From Methanoregula sp. (GTDB lineage: Archaea > Halobacteriota > Methanomicrobia > Methanomicrobiales > Methanospirillaceae), in assembly GCA_026394695.1 (NCBI GenBank), contig JAPKXT010000186.1:1-34459 (forward strand): a stretch of 34,459 nt of DNA. Direction: 5' to 3'. Shown here one piece after another: positions 1-9,025 of this stretch. The position numbers were made by a program, and so were the translations under genes. A model generated the notes under the pieces. That model saw only the letters and a list, made by a program, of their open reading frames with translations, had not been told where the DNA came from and did not search any database. Position 1 is the first letter of the stretch, and each line of letters begins with the position of its first letter.

Positions 1-298
1 CACCCGGTTGATTGAAGGGCTCAAAAAGATCGACCGGGTGCGTGTGTATGCTCCTAGACGCAGGGAGTCCCGGATCGGTGTAGTCTCGTTTACCATTGAC
101 GGGATCCACCCGCACGAAGTCGCGCAGCAGCTCGATGAGAGCGCCGACATTATGGTGAGGTCAGGTCACCACTGCTGCCAGCCGCTCATGGAACAGCTTG
201 GATTATCTGAAGGAACGGTGCCGGCGAGCCTCGCGCTGTATAATACCGGACATGAAATTGATATGCTCATAGCAACGCTGGAAGAACTCACCAGATGA
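1..298 (+). CDS. Cysteine desulfurase / class V aminotransferase, C-terminal part (5' truncated by window edge)
   Basis: Translation has RSGHHCCQPLMEQLGL, the catalytic-Cys region of SufS-like cysteine desulfurases, and ASLALYNTGHEIDMLIATLEEL C-terminus; ORF open to the left edge. Confidence 0.8.
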   Translation, partial: TRLIEGLKKIDRVRVYAPRRRESRIGVVSFTIDGIHPHEVAQQLDESADIMVRSGHHCCQPLMEQLGLSEGTVPASLALYNTGHEIDMLIATLEELTR

Positions 299-444
299 CA
301 GCTCAAGGTATCGCACCAGAATAATATATTTTTTCAACGGATTTTTTTATCCAACTCTGCCACGTTTTAATATTCCTTCCCTCTAATTCTATTCTGTAAC
401 GTCCCTGTCCAAAAAACGAGGATTATAATGACTGGAGAACCGCG

Positions 445-1245
445 ATGAAAAGTAAACAATTCTCTGACCTGTTCACCCGCTTGCGGGAGAAGCGTCCACT
501 TGTCCATCATATCACCAATTATGTTACGGTCAATGACTGTGCTAATATCACGATCTCTGCAGGTGCTTCGCCAGTCATGGCGGATGCTCATGAGGAGGTG
601 TGTGAGATGGTCACATTCGCCGGTGCCCTTGTCCTCAATATCGGGACGCTCAACAGAGGACAAATTGAATCTATGATACTGGCGGGAGGCATGGCAAACG
701 ATCGAAAAATACCGGTCATTCTTGATCCCGTGGGTGCAGGTGCGACCCGGTTCAGGACCGACACTGCACTGCGTTTACTCGATGAACTGAAGGTCACGAT
801 TCTCAAGGGCAATGCCGGCGAGATTGGGGTTCTTGCCGGTGCAGAAGCACAAGTGAGAGGGGTGGATTCTTACGGGGTAACCGGAGATCTAGTAAAAATA
901 GCCCAACACTTTGCAAAACGGGCTGGGATGACGGTAGTCGTAAGTGGCGCAACTGACATTGTGACCGATGGCAGACGTATCCTTCTGGTTGAAAATGGTC
1001 ATCCGATGATGGGCAGTATTTCCGGTACCGGTTGCATGGCAGCATCCGTTACTGGCGCGTTTGCTGCAGTAACCGACGACCCCGTTATGGCATCGGCAGC
1101 AGCGCTTGCAGCATTTGGGATCGCAGGTGAGAAAGCCGCTGCGGGTGCACGTGGTCCCTATTCGTTCAAGACTACATTGTTCGATGAAATGGCTGCATTG
1201 ATGCCTGAGGATCTTGCATCTGGTGCCAGGATACGTATACGATAA
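445..1245 (+). CDS. thiM: Hydroxyethylthiazole kinase
   Basis: [64 protein letters not shown] motifs typical of ThiM; followed by thiE. Confidence 0.93.
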   Translation: MKSKQFSDLFTRLREKRPLVHHITNYVTVNDCANITISAGASPVMADAHEEVCEMVTFAGALVLNIGTLNRGQIESMILAGGMANDRKIPVILDPVGAGATRFRTDTALRLLDELKVTILKGNAGEIGVLAGAEAQVRGVDSYGVTGDLVKIAQHFAKRAGMTVVVSGATDIVTDGRRILLVENGHPMMGSISGTGCMAASVTGAFAAVTDDPVMASAAALAAFGIAGEKAAAGARGPYSFKTTLFDEMAALMPEDLASGARIRIR

Positions 1246-1255
1246 TCGTTGTATC

Positions 1256-1894
1256 ATGAAATACGACCTGTATGTCATTACCGATGAGGCGATAGCTGGT
1301 GGTCTGCCCCATGCAGAGATAGCACGGCGGGCAATTGCCGGCGGGGCAGATGTGATCCAGTTAAGAGACAAGATGTGTAGTTGTCGGGAGTTCAATCGGA
1401 TCGGACGGACTCTCCGCGAGATTACCAGAAAAGCCGGGACGTTGTTCATCGTCAATGATCGCCTTGACGTGGCGCTTGCATGCGGTGCAGATGGGGTTCA
1501 TCTCGGTCAGGATGACATCCGTCCAGGTGTGGCCCGGCAGATTGCACCCCCCGGGTTTATTATTGGTATCTCAGTGGGAACTGTTGAGGAGGCAGTAAGA
1601 GCAGAACAGGAGGGGGCGGACTACCTCGCCATCAGCCCGGTTTTTTCCACTGCCTCAAAGAACAATGCAGGACCCGGTCGTGGTCTTGATGTATTACGGG
1701 AAATCCGGCGGAATGTATCTGTACCGGTCATTGCAATTGGAGGGATTAACCAGGATAATGTGCGCAAGGTCATAGCGGCAGGAGTGGATGGTATTGCGGT
1801 AATATCTGTTGTGGTGGGGAGTCCGGACATCACGGCCGCAGCCCGGGAACTAAAAAAGCTTATCTCTGACAGCAGGAAGAAAATGAGATCATGA
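1256..1894 (+). CDS. thiE: Thiamine-phosphate synthase
   Basis: YVITDEAIAGG, VIQLRDK, FIVNDRLDVALACGADGVHLGQDD, AISPVFSTASK, VIAIGGIN motifs; start likely the ATG at 1256 rather than 1214. Confidence 0.92.
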   Translation: MKYDLYVITDEAIAGGLPHAEIARRAIAGGADVIQLRDKMCSCREFNRIGRTLREITRKAGTLFIVNDRLDVALACGADGVHLGQDDIRPGVARQIAPPGFIIGISVGTVEEAVRAEQEGADYLAISPVFSTASKNNAGPGRGLDVLREIRRNVSVPVIAIGGINQDNVRKVIAAGVDGIAVISVVVGSPDITAAARELKKLISDSRKKMRS

Positions 1895-2280
1895 CCGGTA
1901 ACCAGAACCCCCGCTTTGTCCTCCACGAACATTTCTCAAAACACCCTCACTTCGATCTCCGCTTTGAACATGAAGGAGTGCTGAAAAGCTGGGCTGTGCC
2001 AAAGGGATTACCGGAAAAGTCCGGTGAACGACGACTTGCAATCGCAGTGGAAGATCACCCGATTGATTATATCGGCTTTGAAGGCACAATACCGGATGGC
2101 GAGTATGGTGCCGGTGACGTAAAAGTTCGCGATACCGGATCCTATGAACCATTGATCTGGAGCGGAGACCGGATTGAAGTCATCCTTCACGGGACGACCT
2201 TTTCAGGAAAGTACGTTCTCCTCCGGTTCAAAAAAACTGGCGAGAAGAACTGGATCATTTTAAAAAAAGCAAAAGATTGA
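1891..2280 (+). CDS. Stand-alone LigD-type 3'-phosphoesterase (PE) domain protein
   Basis: FVLHEHFSKHPHFDLRFEHEGVLKSWAVPKGLP and IPDGEYGAGDVKVRDTGSY match the DNA ligase D PE domain; overlaps thiE stop by 4 nt. Confidence 0.88.
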   Translation: MTGNQNPRFVLHEHFSKHPHFDLRFEHEGVLKSWAVPKGLPEKSGERRLAIAVEDHPIDYIGFEGTIPDGEYGAGDVKVRDTGSYEPLIWSGDRIEVILHGTTFSGKYVLLRFKKTGEKNWIILKKAKD

Positions 2281-2364
2281 GTAAAGATTGAGTCACCTCA
2301 CAGAAAAAATGGCTTCGGGAAAATTCCCTTGCGGTCAGATATATTCTTCCTGAATATCTCCTGT

Positions 2365-2904
2365 TTATTGAATAACTGCCAAAATTCCGATTGATGTCAG
2401 AAGGACAATCAGTGTCGCAAGAATCCATCCTGCGAATATAACTGTGACTGCCAGCGCTCCCCGCCATCTGAACAGCCATGCAATCAGCACGCATCCATAG
2501 AGCCCGACTCCGGGAACCCAGATGAAAGGGATGAGGGTAATGATTCCATATTTTTTGAACAGTTCGGATTTTTGGGTGATCGCTTCAATTTTTTCAAGGT
2601 GTTGGTTAAGCCATTTTGACCGGTTCGCAAACATGTCGCAGGTTCCAAACAACGCAAAAATGACTGAAAGTCCGATTGAGCACATGATAAGCATCATGGG
2701 AATGGGATTTATGCCCAGCCCGAGCCCGACAACAACCGCAAAAGGCTGGAGAATGAGGATTGAGGTGATTAGTCCGAGAATATTTGTCAGGGTTATATTA
2801 TGGAAAAAACTGATAACGAGTGGTATTACCAGCACTCCCGTTAGCAGGATGAGCGCAATTTTTAAAATTTCTGTCAATTCTTTATGCCGTGAAAAATTTT
2901 TCAT
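2365..2904 (-). CDS. Small multidrug export-like integral membrane protein
   Basis: Several hydrophobic segments; IPMMLIMCSIGLSVIFALFGTCDM and KYGIITLIPFIWVPGVGLYGCVL resemble the small multi-drug export protein family. Confidence 0.65.
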   Translation of the reverse strand: MKNFSRHKELTEILKIALILLTGVLVIPLVISFFHNITLTNILGLITSILILQPFAVVVGLGLGINPIPMMLIMCSIGLSVIFALFGTCDMFANRSKWLNQHLEKIEAITQKSELFKKYGIITLIPFIWVPGVGLYGCVLIAWLFRWRGALAVTVIFAGWILATLIVLLTSIGILAVIQ

Positions 2905-3091
2905 TCAGTAGGTAAGAAATGGTCCTGAATGATATAATAACTATAAAGATCAGGTTATTATCCCCGCATTAAATGAGATAACGAATCGGGGTTATTATCC
3001 GCTCAACTAAGGAACTTTAAGGAACTTTTTTATCTTTCCGACCAGAAAATAAAAAGATAATGATAGTGGGATTTTTACCGGCGATGGGTCG

Positions 3092-3691
3092 ATGAGAGGA
3101 GTGATCACGGCTCTCATTATTGCCCTCATGGTCATATTGTTATTCTATTGGGCCCCTATTATCGGGGTGTTCTATGATGGGAGCTTGGCTTTAGCCCAAT
3201 CCCTCAGACTCCCGGATAATTCAGTGAATATCGAATATGTGACCGGGTATGCAGCAGATTTCGACAAAATAGGTGATACTGAAATCAGTAATCCTATCCC
3301 TGATTCACAGAAGATGGGTGTACTAACGTTCAGGATGACACTTAATTCTTACCATGCGTTATTCAGGAGTGATATGAGCATCGATCTCGATCAGACAACA
3401 ATGACTTTTGTCAGCCCATCCATGTCGGAAACTCTTTTACAATCCTCAAGTCGCCCGATGGTAAAACCCGGCTGGACAATCTCAAAGAAAACAGGCATTT
3501 TACCTTTTGAATACGCTAATCAGAACGATATCCTTGAACCCTATGAGTCATTTGAGATCCTGGTCTTTCCTTCAACACCGCTCTCTCCGATGTCCCGGTT
3601 CCTTATTCTCATTCAACTGCCGAATAATAATCAGATATTTATCAGCCGGTCTGTTCCGGAAACCATAACGCCGGAAATGGGTTTGAACTGA
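3092..3691 (+). CDS. Single-TM secreted protein with archaellin/FlaG-like beta-sandwich features
   Basis: N-terminal hydrophobic helix directly after MRG; C-terminal NDILEPYESFEILV...IFISRSVPE resembles the archaellin C-terminal pattern (LEPGExxEI... xRxxP). Confidence 0.5.
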   Translation: MRGVITALIIALMVILLFYWAPIIGVFYDGSLALAQSLRLPDNSVNIEYVTGYAADFDKIGDTEISNPIPDSQKMGVLTFRMTLNSYHALFRSDMSIDLDQTTMTFVSPSMSETLLQSSSRPMVKPGWTISKKTGILPFEYANQNDILEPYESFEILVFPSTPLSPMSRFLILIQLPNNNQIFISRSVPETITPEMGLN

Positions 3692-3807
3692 CAAATAACC
3701 GCAGGTCGATCTCCTTCATGTCGATCGGAAACGACGGGAACACAAAAGTATCGGGATAGTATACCGGTTAAAAATAACATTGAATGGATTGTCACTTGAA
3801 CATTTAG

Positions 3808-3879
3808 AGCCGCCGGAGGGAATTGAACCCTCGACCTGCTGATTACGAATCAGCCGCTATGCCGCTAAGCCACGGCGGC
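3808..3879 (-). tRNA. tRNA-Thr (anticodon CGT)
   Basis: Reverse complement folds as cloverleaf: acceptor GCCGCCG/CGGCGGC, anticodon arm GCTGA-TTCGTAA-TCAGC, T arm GAGGG-TTCAATT-CCCTC, discriminator U. Confidence 0.95.
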
Positions 3880-3924
3880 GCAATACCTCACAATATCGAC
3901 CTGTGCTGTAATAAAAGATGTGTT

Positions 3925-4221
3925 TCAGGAATACCCGCTCAACGTGGTGACTTTCTCAGTACCCTGTGTCTCTCTCGGAGCGGAGATGGTACCAAATTTT
4001 GCCTCGTAGTCAGCCACGGTCTTTGTCAACACCCCAAGCAGGTTTTTTGCGTGAGCTGGTGTGATGGAAACAATCGCCTTTGCCCGTGCTTGGTTTACCT
4101 GGGGGAGCTGGTGGAGGAACATGAACGTGAACTCATCATCCTTATAAGCGATCTGGATCATGTTGCTGTACACCGGATCCAGAGTGGGGGGGATATTGAC
4201 TGATATTTCCTGTCCTGTCAT
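3925..4221 (-). CDS. DUF3467 family protein
   Basis: VYSNMIQIAYKDDEFTFMFLHQLP...ARAKAIVSITPAHAKNLLGVLTKTVADYEAKFG is characteristic of DUF3467. Confidence 0.8.
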   Translation of the reverse strand: MTGQEISVNIPPTLDPVYSNMIQIAYKDDEFTFMFLHQLPQVNQARAKAIVSITPAHAKNLLGVLTKTVADYEAKFGTISAPRETQGTEKVTTLSGYS

Positions 4222-4356
4222 GATAATCAGATTTGTATTACTGGTATGAAATACGTTGGCCAGGGATTTTTTTAAGTGTACCCAGATTCAATGTGACAGA
4301 TTTCGAGTCAATAAGTATAATCCCCCCGGTTCCCCACGCTTATAGGAGGAACCATC

Positions 4357-5031
4357 CTGATAGAACAGAGGGAACATGTCGCGATCTCGGATCTGGTGCG
4401 GGTTCACGCATGCCCGGTCCGGTTTTATTTCGAACGAAATGACCCCATTACCGAATCCGACCGGTACGTGATCTGCAAACAACTATCCTATCATCTCGGT
4501 GAACCTCTGGAATCGGACGTGATCTGGAGAGAGGTGCTTGCGGTTCGTCCCACGATTGATACTGACCTTCGATCATTCCTGGAGACCTGTATCACTTCCT
4601 GTAACAAAAGTGAGTGGAAACCAGCAGTCCAGTCCGATGTCCGGGTGATTTCAGGCAAGCACAGTATCGTTGGTATGGTAGATCGCATCGCTGATGATGG
4701 CACATATTCCATCATACGAACTGCCGGTGCCATGCCGTTCGGTACTTATGTGGCAGACCGGATGCGGATTGCATGTATCGCGTTCTGCCTCGAAGAAATA
4801 ACAGGAAACGAGGTGACTGGCGGAAACGTGGAATATATTCCCGACGGGGTCTCACGGTTCCACACCGTCCAGCCCCGTGATCGAAGGCAGGTGATTGCCA
4901 CCCTGCATAAAATCCGGGCAATCCGGAAGGGAGAACTACCCCGGCGCCCGCTTAACGCACCCTGTAACCGGTGCAAATACAACGAGAGGTGCGAGAGCAG
5001 CAGTGGGCAGCGTTTGTCTGACCTGCTCTAG
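4357..5031 (+). CDS. Cas4-like (PD-(D/E)XK, DUF83) nuclease family protein; proposed CTG start
   Basis: Frame upstream of GTG 4396 continues (L/M)IEQREHVAISDLVRVHACPVRFYFER; C-terminal PCNRCKYNERCE Cys cluster; AGGAGG at 4344-4349 lies 7 nt before CTG 4357. Confidence 0.75.
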   Translation: MIEQREHVAISDLVRVHACPVRFYFERNDPITESDRYVICKQLSYHLGEPLESDVIWREVLAVRPTIDTDLRSFLETCITSCNKSEWKPAVQSDVRVISGKHSIVGMVDRIADDGTYSIIRTAGAMPFGTYVADRMRIACIAFCLEEITGNEVTGGNVEYIPDGVSRFHTVQPRDRRQVIATLHKIRAIRKGELPRRPLNAPCNRCKYNERCESSSGQRLSDLL

Positions 5032-5034
5032 CTA

Positions 5035-5955
5035 TTAATCCAACAGTGTTTTTGAAATAATATATTCCCCGCGGGCCTCACGTGTCGTCCCCACAACCAG
5101 CCAGTGTTCACTGCCATGCTGCTCGCAGATCCCACAGGCCTCGATGGTCTCCCCGGCAAGCGCCTGCCCGCTGTAGGTATGTGTAAATGAGAGGACCCTG
5201 CTTATCGATTCGTGCTCCACTTCATACACGGCCGGGCTGTCAAATGCAAGGGATGCATTGATCACCTTAGCCTCTATTTTCATTTTGCCAATCACGGTTC
5301 CGCTTCCTGCCGGCACACTTTTCAGATCATCATACGACCGTGTAAAGAGAATATCAAAATAGGTGCCTTCAATCTGCCCCCGGTTCCATTTCCGCTTCTC
5401 GTGAAGCACAAAATGATCATAGGTGATCTCAGGTTTTCGCTTCTCGTATACTTTTTTCCACATGTCAGAAGAAAGCCCCTCCAGTTTCCCGTTCAGGATT
5501 CCCTTCCTGACCAGCTCCTGAGCGATAAACCAGTGCCTGCCGTAGACAACCATGTCAATATCTGAAGTCTCGTCCTCCAACCCGCACAGGAGAGAACCTG
5601 TGCAACCGATGGTCCCTTGCGGAAGCCTGAAAAGATCGAGAAGTTTTTGTACCCGTACATGTTTGTTCGCAATGTGAGAAATCTCCACATCAGGTTTTAA
5701 CACTTTTTTCACATCGTAGATCGGGACGCGCTGGACGAGATTTGCATAGTATGGTTTATTGTGTGCGATGAACGCGTAGGCATCTTCAAAATCATATTTC
5801 TTGTATCGCGTTCCTGAAGGGTTTACGCGTTCGCCATGATCATCGGGAACATATCTGAGAACACAGCCAACTCTCTCATCATTATCATAAGTAGAGACAG
5901 CATAGAGCCAGCCATCGGCATCCTCAATAAAATCACGCAGGCGAACAGGCATCAT
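5035..5955 (-). CDS. Predicted archaeal nucleotidyltransferase
   Basis: GCTGSLLCGLEDETSDIDMVVYG nucleotidyltransferase signature (GS...SDID) with archaeal flanking domains. Confidence 0.75.
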   Translation of the reverse strand: MMPVRLRDFIEDADGWLYAVSTYDNDERVGCVLRYVPDDHGERVNPSGTRYKKYDFEDAYAFIAHNKPYYANLVQRVPIYDVKKVLKPDVEISHIANKHVRVQKLLDLFRLPQGTIGCTGSLLCGLEDETSDIDMVVYGRHWFIAQELVRKGILNGKLEGLSSDMWKKVYEKRKPEITYDHFVLHEKRKWNRGQIEGTYFDILFTRSYDDLKSVPAGSGTVIGKMKIEAKVINASLAFDSPAVYEVEHESISRVLSFTHTYSGQALAGETIEACGICEQHGSEHWLVVGTTREARGEYIISKTLLD

Positions 5956-5963
5956 AAAAAAAA

Positions 5964-6536
5964 TCAGAGTTTTGCTAAGAACGCTTCGACCGCTTCTGAT
6001 TGTGCACCTTTGCGGAGGATTATTTTTTTTGTAAGGTTGACAACGGTGCTTGGAGTACCTGGCAGCCTTCCCCCGTCAATAAAAAGCTCGCGCGGCACCG
6101 TACACTCCTCTGGTAACTGCGGGTCTTTAGCTCCGTGGAGGTTGGCACTTGTCGCAGTGACAGGTGCATCGAACCGTTCGATGATCTGTAATGCAATATC
6201 ATGTGCCGGCATCCTGATGCCGATCAAACCGGTACCCCCGGTAAGGATATCCGGTACAAGTCTGCGTGCGGGAAGAATTACTGTAACCGGGCCGGGAAGA
6301 AATGTCTCGATGAACCGGTGCATACCAGGCTCAACATGGGCAACCGCTGCCAGCATATCAAAATCAGAAACAGCAATGGAAATGGGCATCCCGAGGGGGC
6401 GCTTCTTTGACTCGTATACTTTAATAATTGCCTCATCAGAAAATGCATCGGCACCAAGACCGTAGATTGTTTCTGTGGGATAGACGATAGTCCCGTCATG
6501 CATCAGAACAGAAACGGCTTTTTCGATGATATCCAT
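5964..6536 (-). CDS. L-threonylcarbamoyladenylate synthase (Sua5/YciO/YrdC family)
   Basis: GTIVYPTETIYGLGADAFSDEAIIKVYESKKRPLGMPISIAV, FLPGPVTVILPA, TATSANLHG, STVVNL motifs. Confidence 0.93.
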   Translation of the reverse strand: MDIIEKAVSVLMHDGTIVYPTETIYGLGADAFSDEAIIKVYESKKRPLGMPISIAVSDFDMLAAVAHVEPGMHRFIETFLPGPVTVILPARRLVPDILTGGTGLIGIRMPAHDIALQIIERFDAPVTATSANLHGAKDPQLPEECTVPRELFIDGGRLPGTPSTVVNLTKKIILRKGAQSEAVEAFLAKL

Positions 6537-7219
6537 CAGAACTCACGTCCGCGGACGCGATTGATGTCAAAGACTGCTTTACTGCTGATGTGCATCACGG
6601 CAAAAACGCCGGCCTGAATTGGGTCTGTGACAACAAGGTCCGCATGTTCAGGTACCGTTCCTGCCATCTTTAGTGCAATGACCGGGATCCCCGCTTCGCG
6701 AACCCGGTCGACTGCCCTTGAAATCTCGCCACCCATAATGGACCCTGCGAGGACGAGGATAGATGCACGGGGAAGTCGTGCAACGGCATCAACCGCGAGT
6801 GCCAGTGTTCGTTCACCGACGAGCGGGATGGTATCCACCGAGATCCGCTCTCCACGGATATTGTGCCGGTCCGCTTCATTCACTGCACCGAGTGCAACCT
6901 GGGCAACCTGTGCCCCACCACCTATGATGATGACCCGTGACCCGAAGATATGTCCGAATGGCTGGTAGGCCTTTACGTTCCTGATCGATGTGATGTGGGA
7001 CAGATCTTCGATGAGCCGCTGGTGATCGCTGCCCTCTTCAGAATCGTACTCAAAATAGAGTTCAGCCATACCGGTGTAGGGGCCGGAATCGAACACTTCC
7101 TGGTTGATCATTACGATGTTTGCTTCATGTTCAGCAACTACTGTTGCGATGTCCCGCAGGACACCCTGGCGGTTCTCCGCGATGATCCGTATTGCACTGC
7201 GTTCGGGTTCCATCTCCAT
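6536..7219 (-). CDS. ACT-domain regulatory protein (DUF5612-like)
   Basis: RIIAENRQGVLRDIATVVAEHEANI is a classic ACT domain, followed by a conserved archaeal domain (ALAVDAVARLPRASILVLAGSIMGG). Confidence 0.8.
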   Translation of the reverse strand: MEMEPERSAIRIIAENRQGVLRDIATVVAEHEANIVMINQEVFDSGPYTGMAELYFEYDSEEGSDHQRLIEDLSHITSIRNVKAYQPFGHIFGSRVIIIGGGAQVAQVALGAVNEADRHNIRGERISVDTIPLVGERTLALAVDAVARLPRASILVLAGSIMGGEISRAVDRVREAGIPVIALKMAGTVPEHADLVVTDPIQAGVFAVMHISSKAVFDINRVRGREF

Positions 7220-7227
7220 ATAACCAA

Positions 7228-7298
7228 TGCGATAACCGGGGATCGAACCCGGGTTAGAAGCTTGGGAAGCTCCTGTCCTACCGCTAGACTATTATCGC
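7228..7298 (-). tRNA. tRNA-Gly (anticodon CCC)
   Basis: Reverse complement: acceptor GCGATAA/TTATCGC, anticodon arm GGAGC-TTCCCAA-GCTTC, T arm CCGGG-TTCGATC-CCCGG, discriminator A. Confidence 0.95.
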
Positions 7299-7581
7299 GT
7301 TCTCACTTCTCTGCGCTCTAATATTGCGTGATTTTAAAGATAAATATAGTGTTTACGCAATCATTCCAGACCCGGGAAAAATGAATTAGCGTTATAGCTG
7401 GTCCTGGAGATTGCAAAAATAAATACTTAAAAAAAGAGACACGAAAATTTTCCTGATTCCAGATTATTCTTCCCGGATTTGTTAAAAAGACCTGTAGAAC
7501 CATTATCTGTTCCTGAATACACAATCCGTTTTTCCTTGGGACGTTCGATATTTTTAAGCAAAGCTGGACAGCATAGGTATA

Positions 7582-7592
7582 CTATATTTATA
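7582..7592 (+). promoter_or_regulatory. Candidate archaeal TATA box upstream of the 7707 surface protein
   Basis: CTATATTTATA in a non-coding stretch about 115 nt before the ATG; AGGAG at about 7696 gives the RBS. Confidence 0.45.
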
Positions 7593-7706
7593 CCGGCTAC
7601 CCAACCAATCTCAGAGAATTTTGCAGGTTCCGCTGGATAGCGGGATTTTGAAAAATCAGGTTGAGCTTATTCCAAGATAACAAAGGACCAAACAGGAGAA
7701 TTCTTA

Positions 7707-8642
7707 ATGAAGATACAAAAAAATGTAATGTGCCTTATCATTGTTGTATGCCTGCTCGCATTAATCCCGTCACTGCAGGCTCTTTCCGATGATAACCCCG
7801 TCAACGTGATTTACCAGACTTCCTTCAGTTCAGATCCCCGCTGGACAACAAACAATCCTTCAACCAATTACTGGGACCCGAACAAGGAAATGTACCACTT
7901 CACTGTTGAACCGAGTACTGGCGGTTACGCGTACAAAGATATCGATTATGAGAGAGGTTCATTTACTTTTGATTATGATCTCTTCCTCACCGAAGTCGAT
8001 GAGGGTGCGACATTCAGGTTCGGTTTATCCGGAAGCGAGATGGACCCATCCAAGAGTCCTAATGTCCTCTCAGTGTTTGACAATGGAAAATATGGACAGA
8101 TTATGTGGCTTCACCTGGTGACTACTGGCAGTAAGCTGATGGAAGTGAACAGCCAGCATGCGGCAGTGGAAATGGGACCAACTGCCTATAACGGACCTAC
8201 GGCAAAATATGAATTAAACAAAACCTACCACGTTACGGTGAAATACGAGGATGATCGTAAGATCCTCAGTATGTCGGTCAGTGAAAAGATAACCGGGAAG
8301 AATATCTGGAGTTACTACATAAACACTGCTGAGAACCTGAACGGAATGAACAGGATATATGTGGGCTCCAAGGGTGACTATGGCATGATGAATATTTACG
8401 CATTGGGATATATCGACAATGTCCGCCTCACCATACCTGCTGCAGTAACAACCACACCCACAGAGATTGCGCAAGAGACTACAGTCACGACCCTCAAACC
8501 AACCACAAAACAAACCATTATTGTGCCAACACCCTATCCCACCAGTACTGCTGCATCACCTTCTGCAGGTATCCTTGCTATGGGGGCAATTGGTATTGTT
8601 GGTGTTGTGTACAGTATTCTGGGCAGGATGAAAAAAGAGTAA
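7707..8642 (+). CDS. Secreted/surface-anchored protein (signal peptide, beta-rich ectodomain, Thr-rich linker, C-terminal TM)
   Basis: N-terminal signal MCLIIVVCLLALIPSLQAL; TTTPTEIAQETTVTTLKPTTKQT linker; ILAMGAIGIVGVVYSIL-GRMKKE anchor. Confidence 0.75.
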   Translation: MKIQKNVMCLIIVVCLLALIPSLQALSDDNPVNVIYQTSFSSDPRWTTNNPSTNYWDPNKEMYHFTVEPSTGGYAYKDIDYERGSFTFDYDLFLTEVDEGATFRFGLSGSEMDPSKSPNVLSVFDNGKYGQIMWLHLVTTGSKLMEVNSQHAAVEMGPTAYNGPTAKYELNKTYHVTVKYEDDRKILSMSVSEKITGKNIWSYYINTAENLNGMNRIYVGSKGDYGMMNIYALGYIDNVRLTIPAAVTTTPTEIAQETTVTTLKPTTKQTIIVPTPYPTSTAASPSAGILAMGAIGIVGVVYSILGRMKKE

Positions 8643-8643
8643 C

Positions 8644-8652
8644 TTTTTTTTT
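8644..8652 (+). terminator. Candidate oligo-T archaeal terminator
   Basis: Run of 9 T immediately after the stop codon of the 7707-8642 gene. Confidence 0.5.
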
Positions 8653-9025
8653 AATGAAGCAGATTACATCCGGCTTATAATGTATGGTTGCCGAGGGATT
8701 GATGAGATCCCTAATCTTTGGAGTGAGATTTGGTTTCAAACGTTCCCGGTTGTCATGAAGTATGGGGTTTTCATGAGGTTCAGCTGTGCATTGCATGGGT
8801 CGGTGACACACCACATATCTGATATGCATCACCTTACATCATAAAATACTGCCAGCATATGATAAATACATAAAATCCTGCTGGTTGAAGTGTTGAACCG
8901 CAAGGTTAGATCAATGAACAGAAAGGATTGATATCACAATGCAATAATATTAACCGTCAATCCCATATATTCCGGTAGTCATACATTGGTAACAAATACA
9001 GGAATACCCCGGAAAGGGGAGATCC

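Noticed and set aside
299-444. Possible TPP riboswitch before thiM
   Set aside because: No conserved THI-box sequences (CUGAGA/ACCUGA pattern) visible in the leader.
889-1455. 188-aa minus-strand ORF across thiM/thiE
   Set aside because: Antisense to two confidently identified genes; no recognisable domain.
3823-4203. 126-aa plus-strand ORF
   Set aside because: Starts inside the tRNA-Thr gene and is antisense to the DUF3467 gene.
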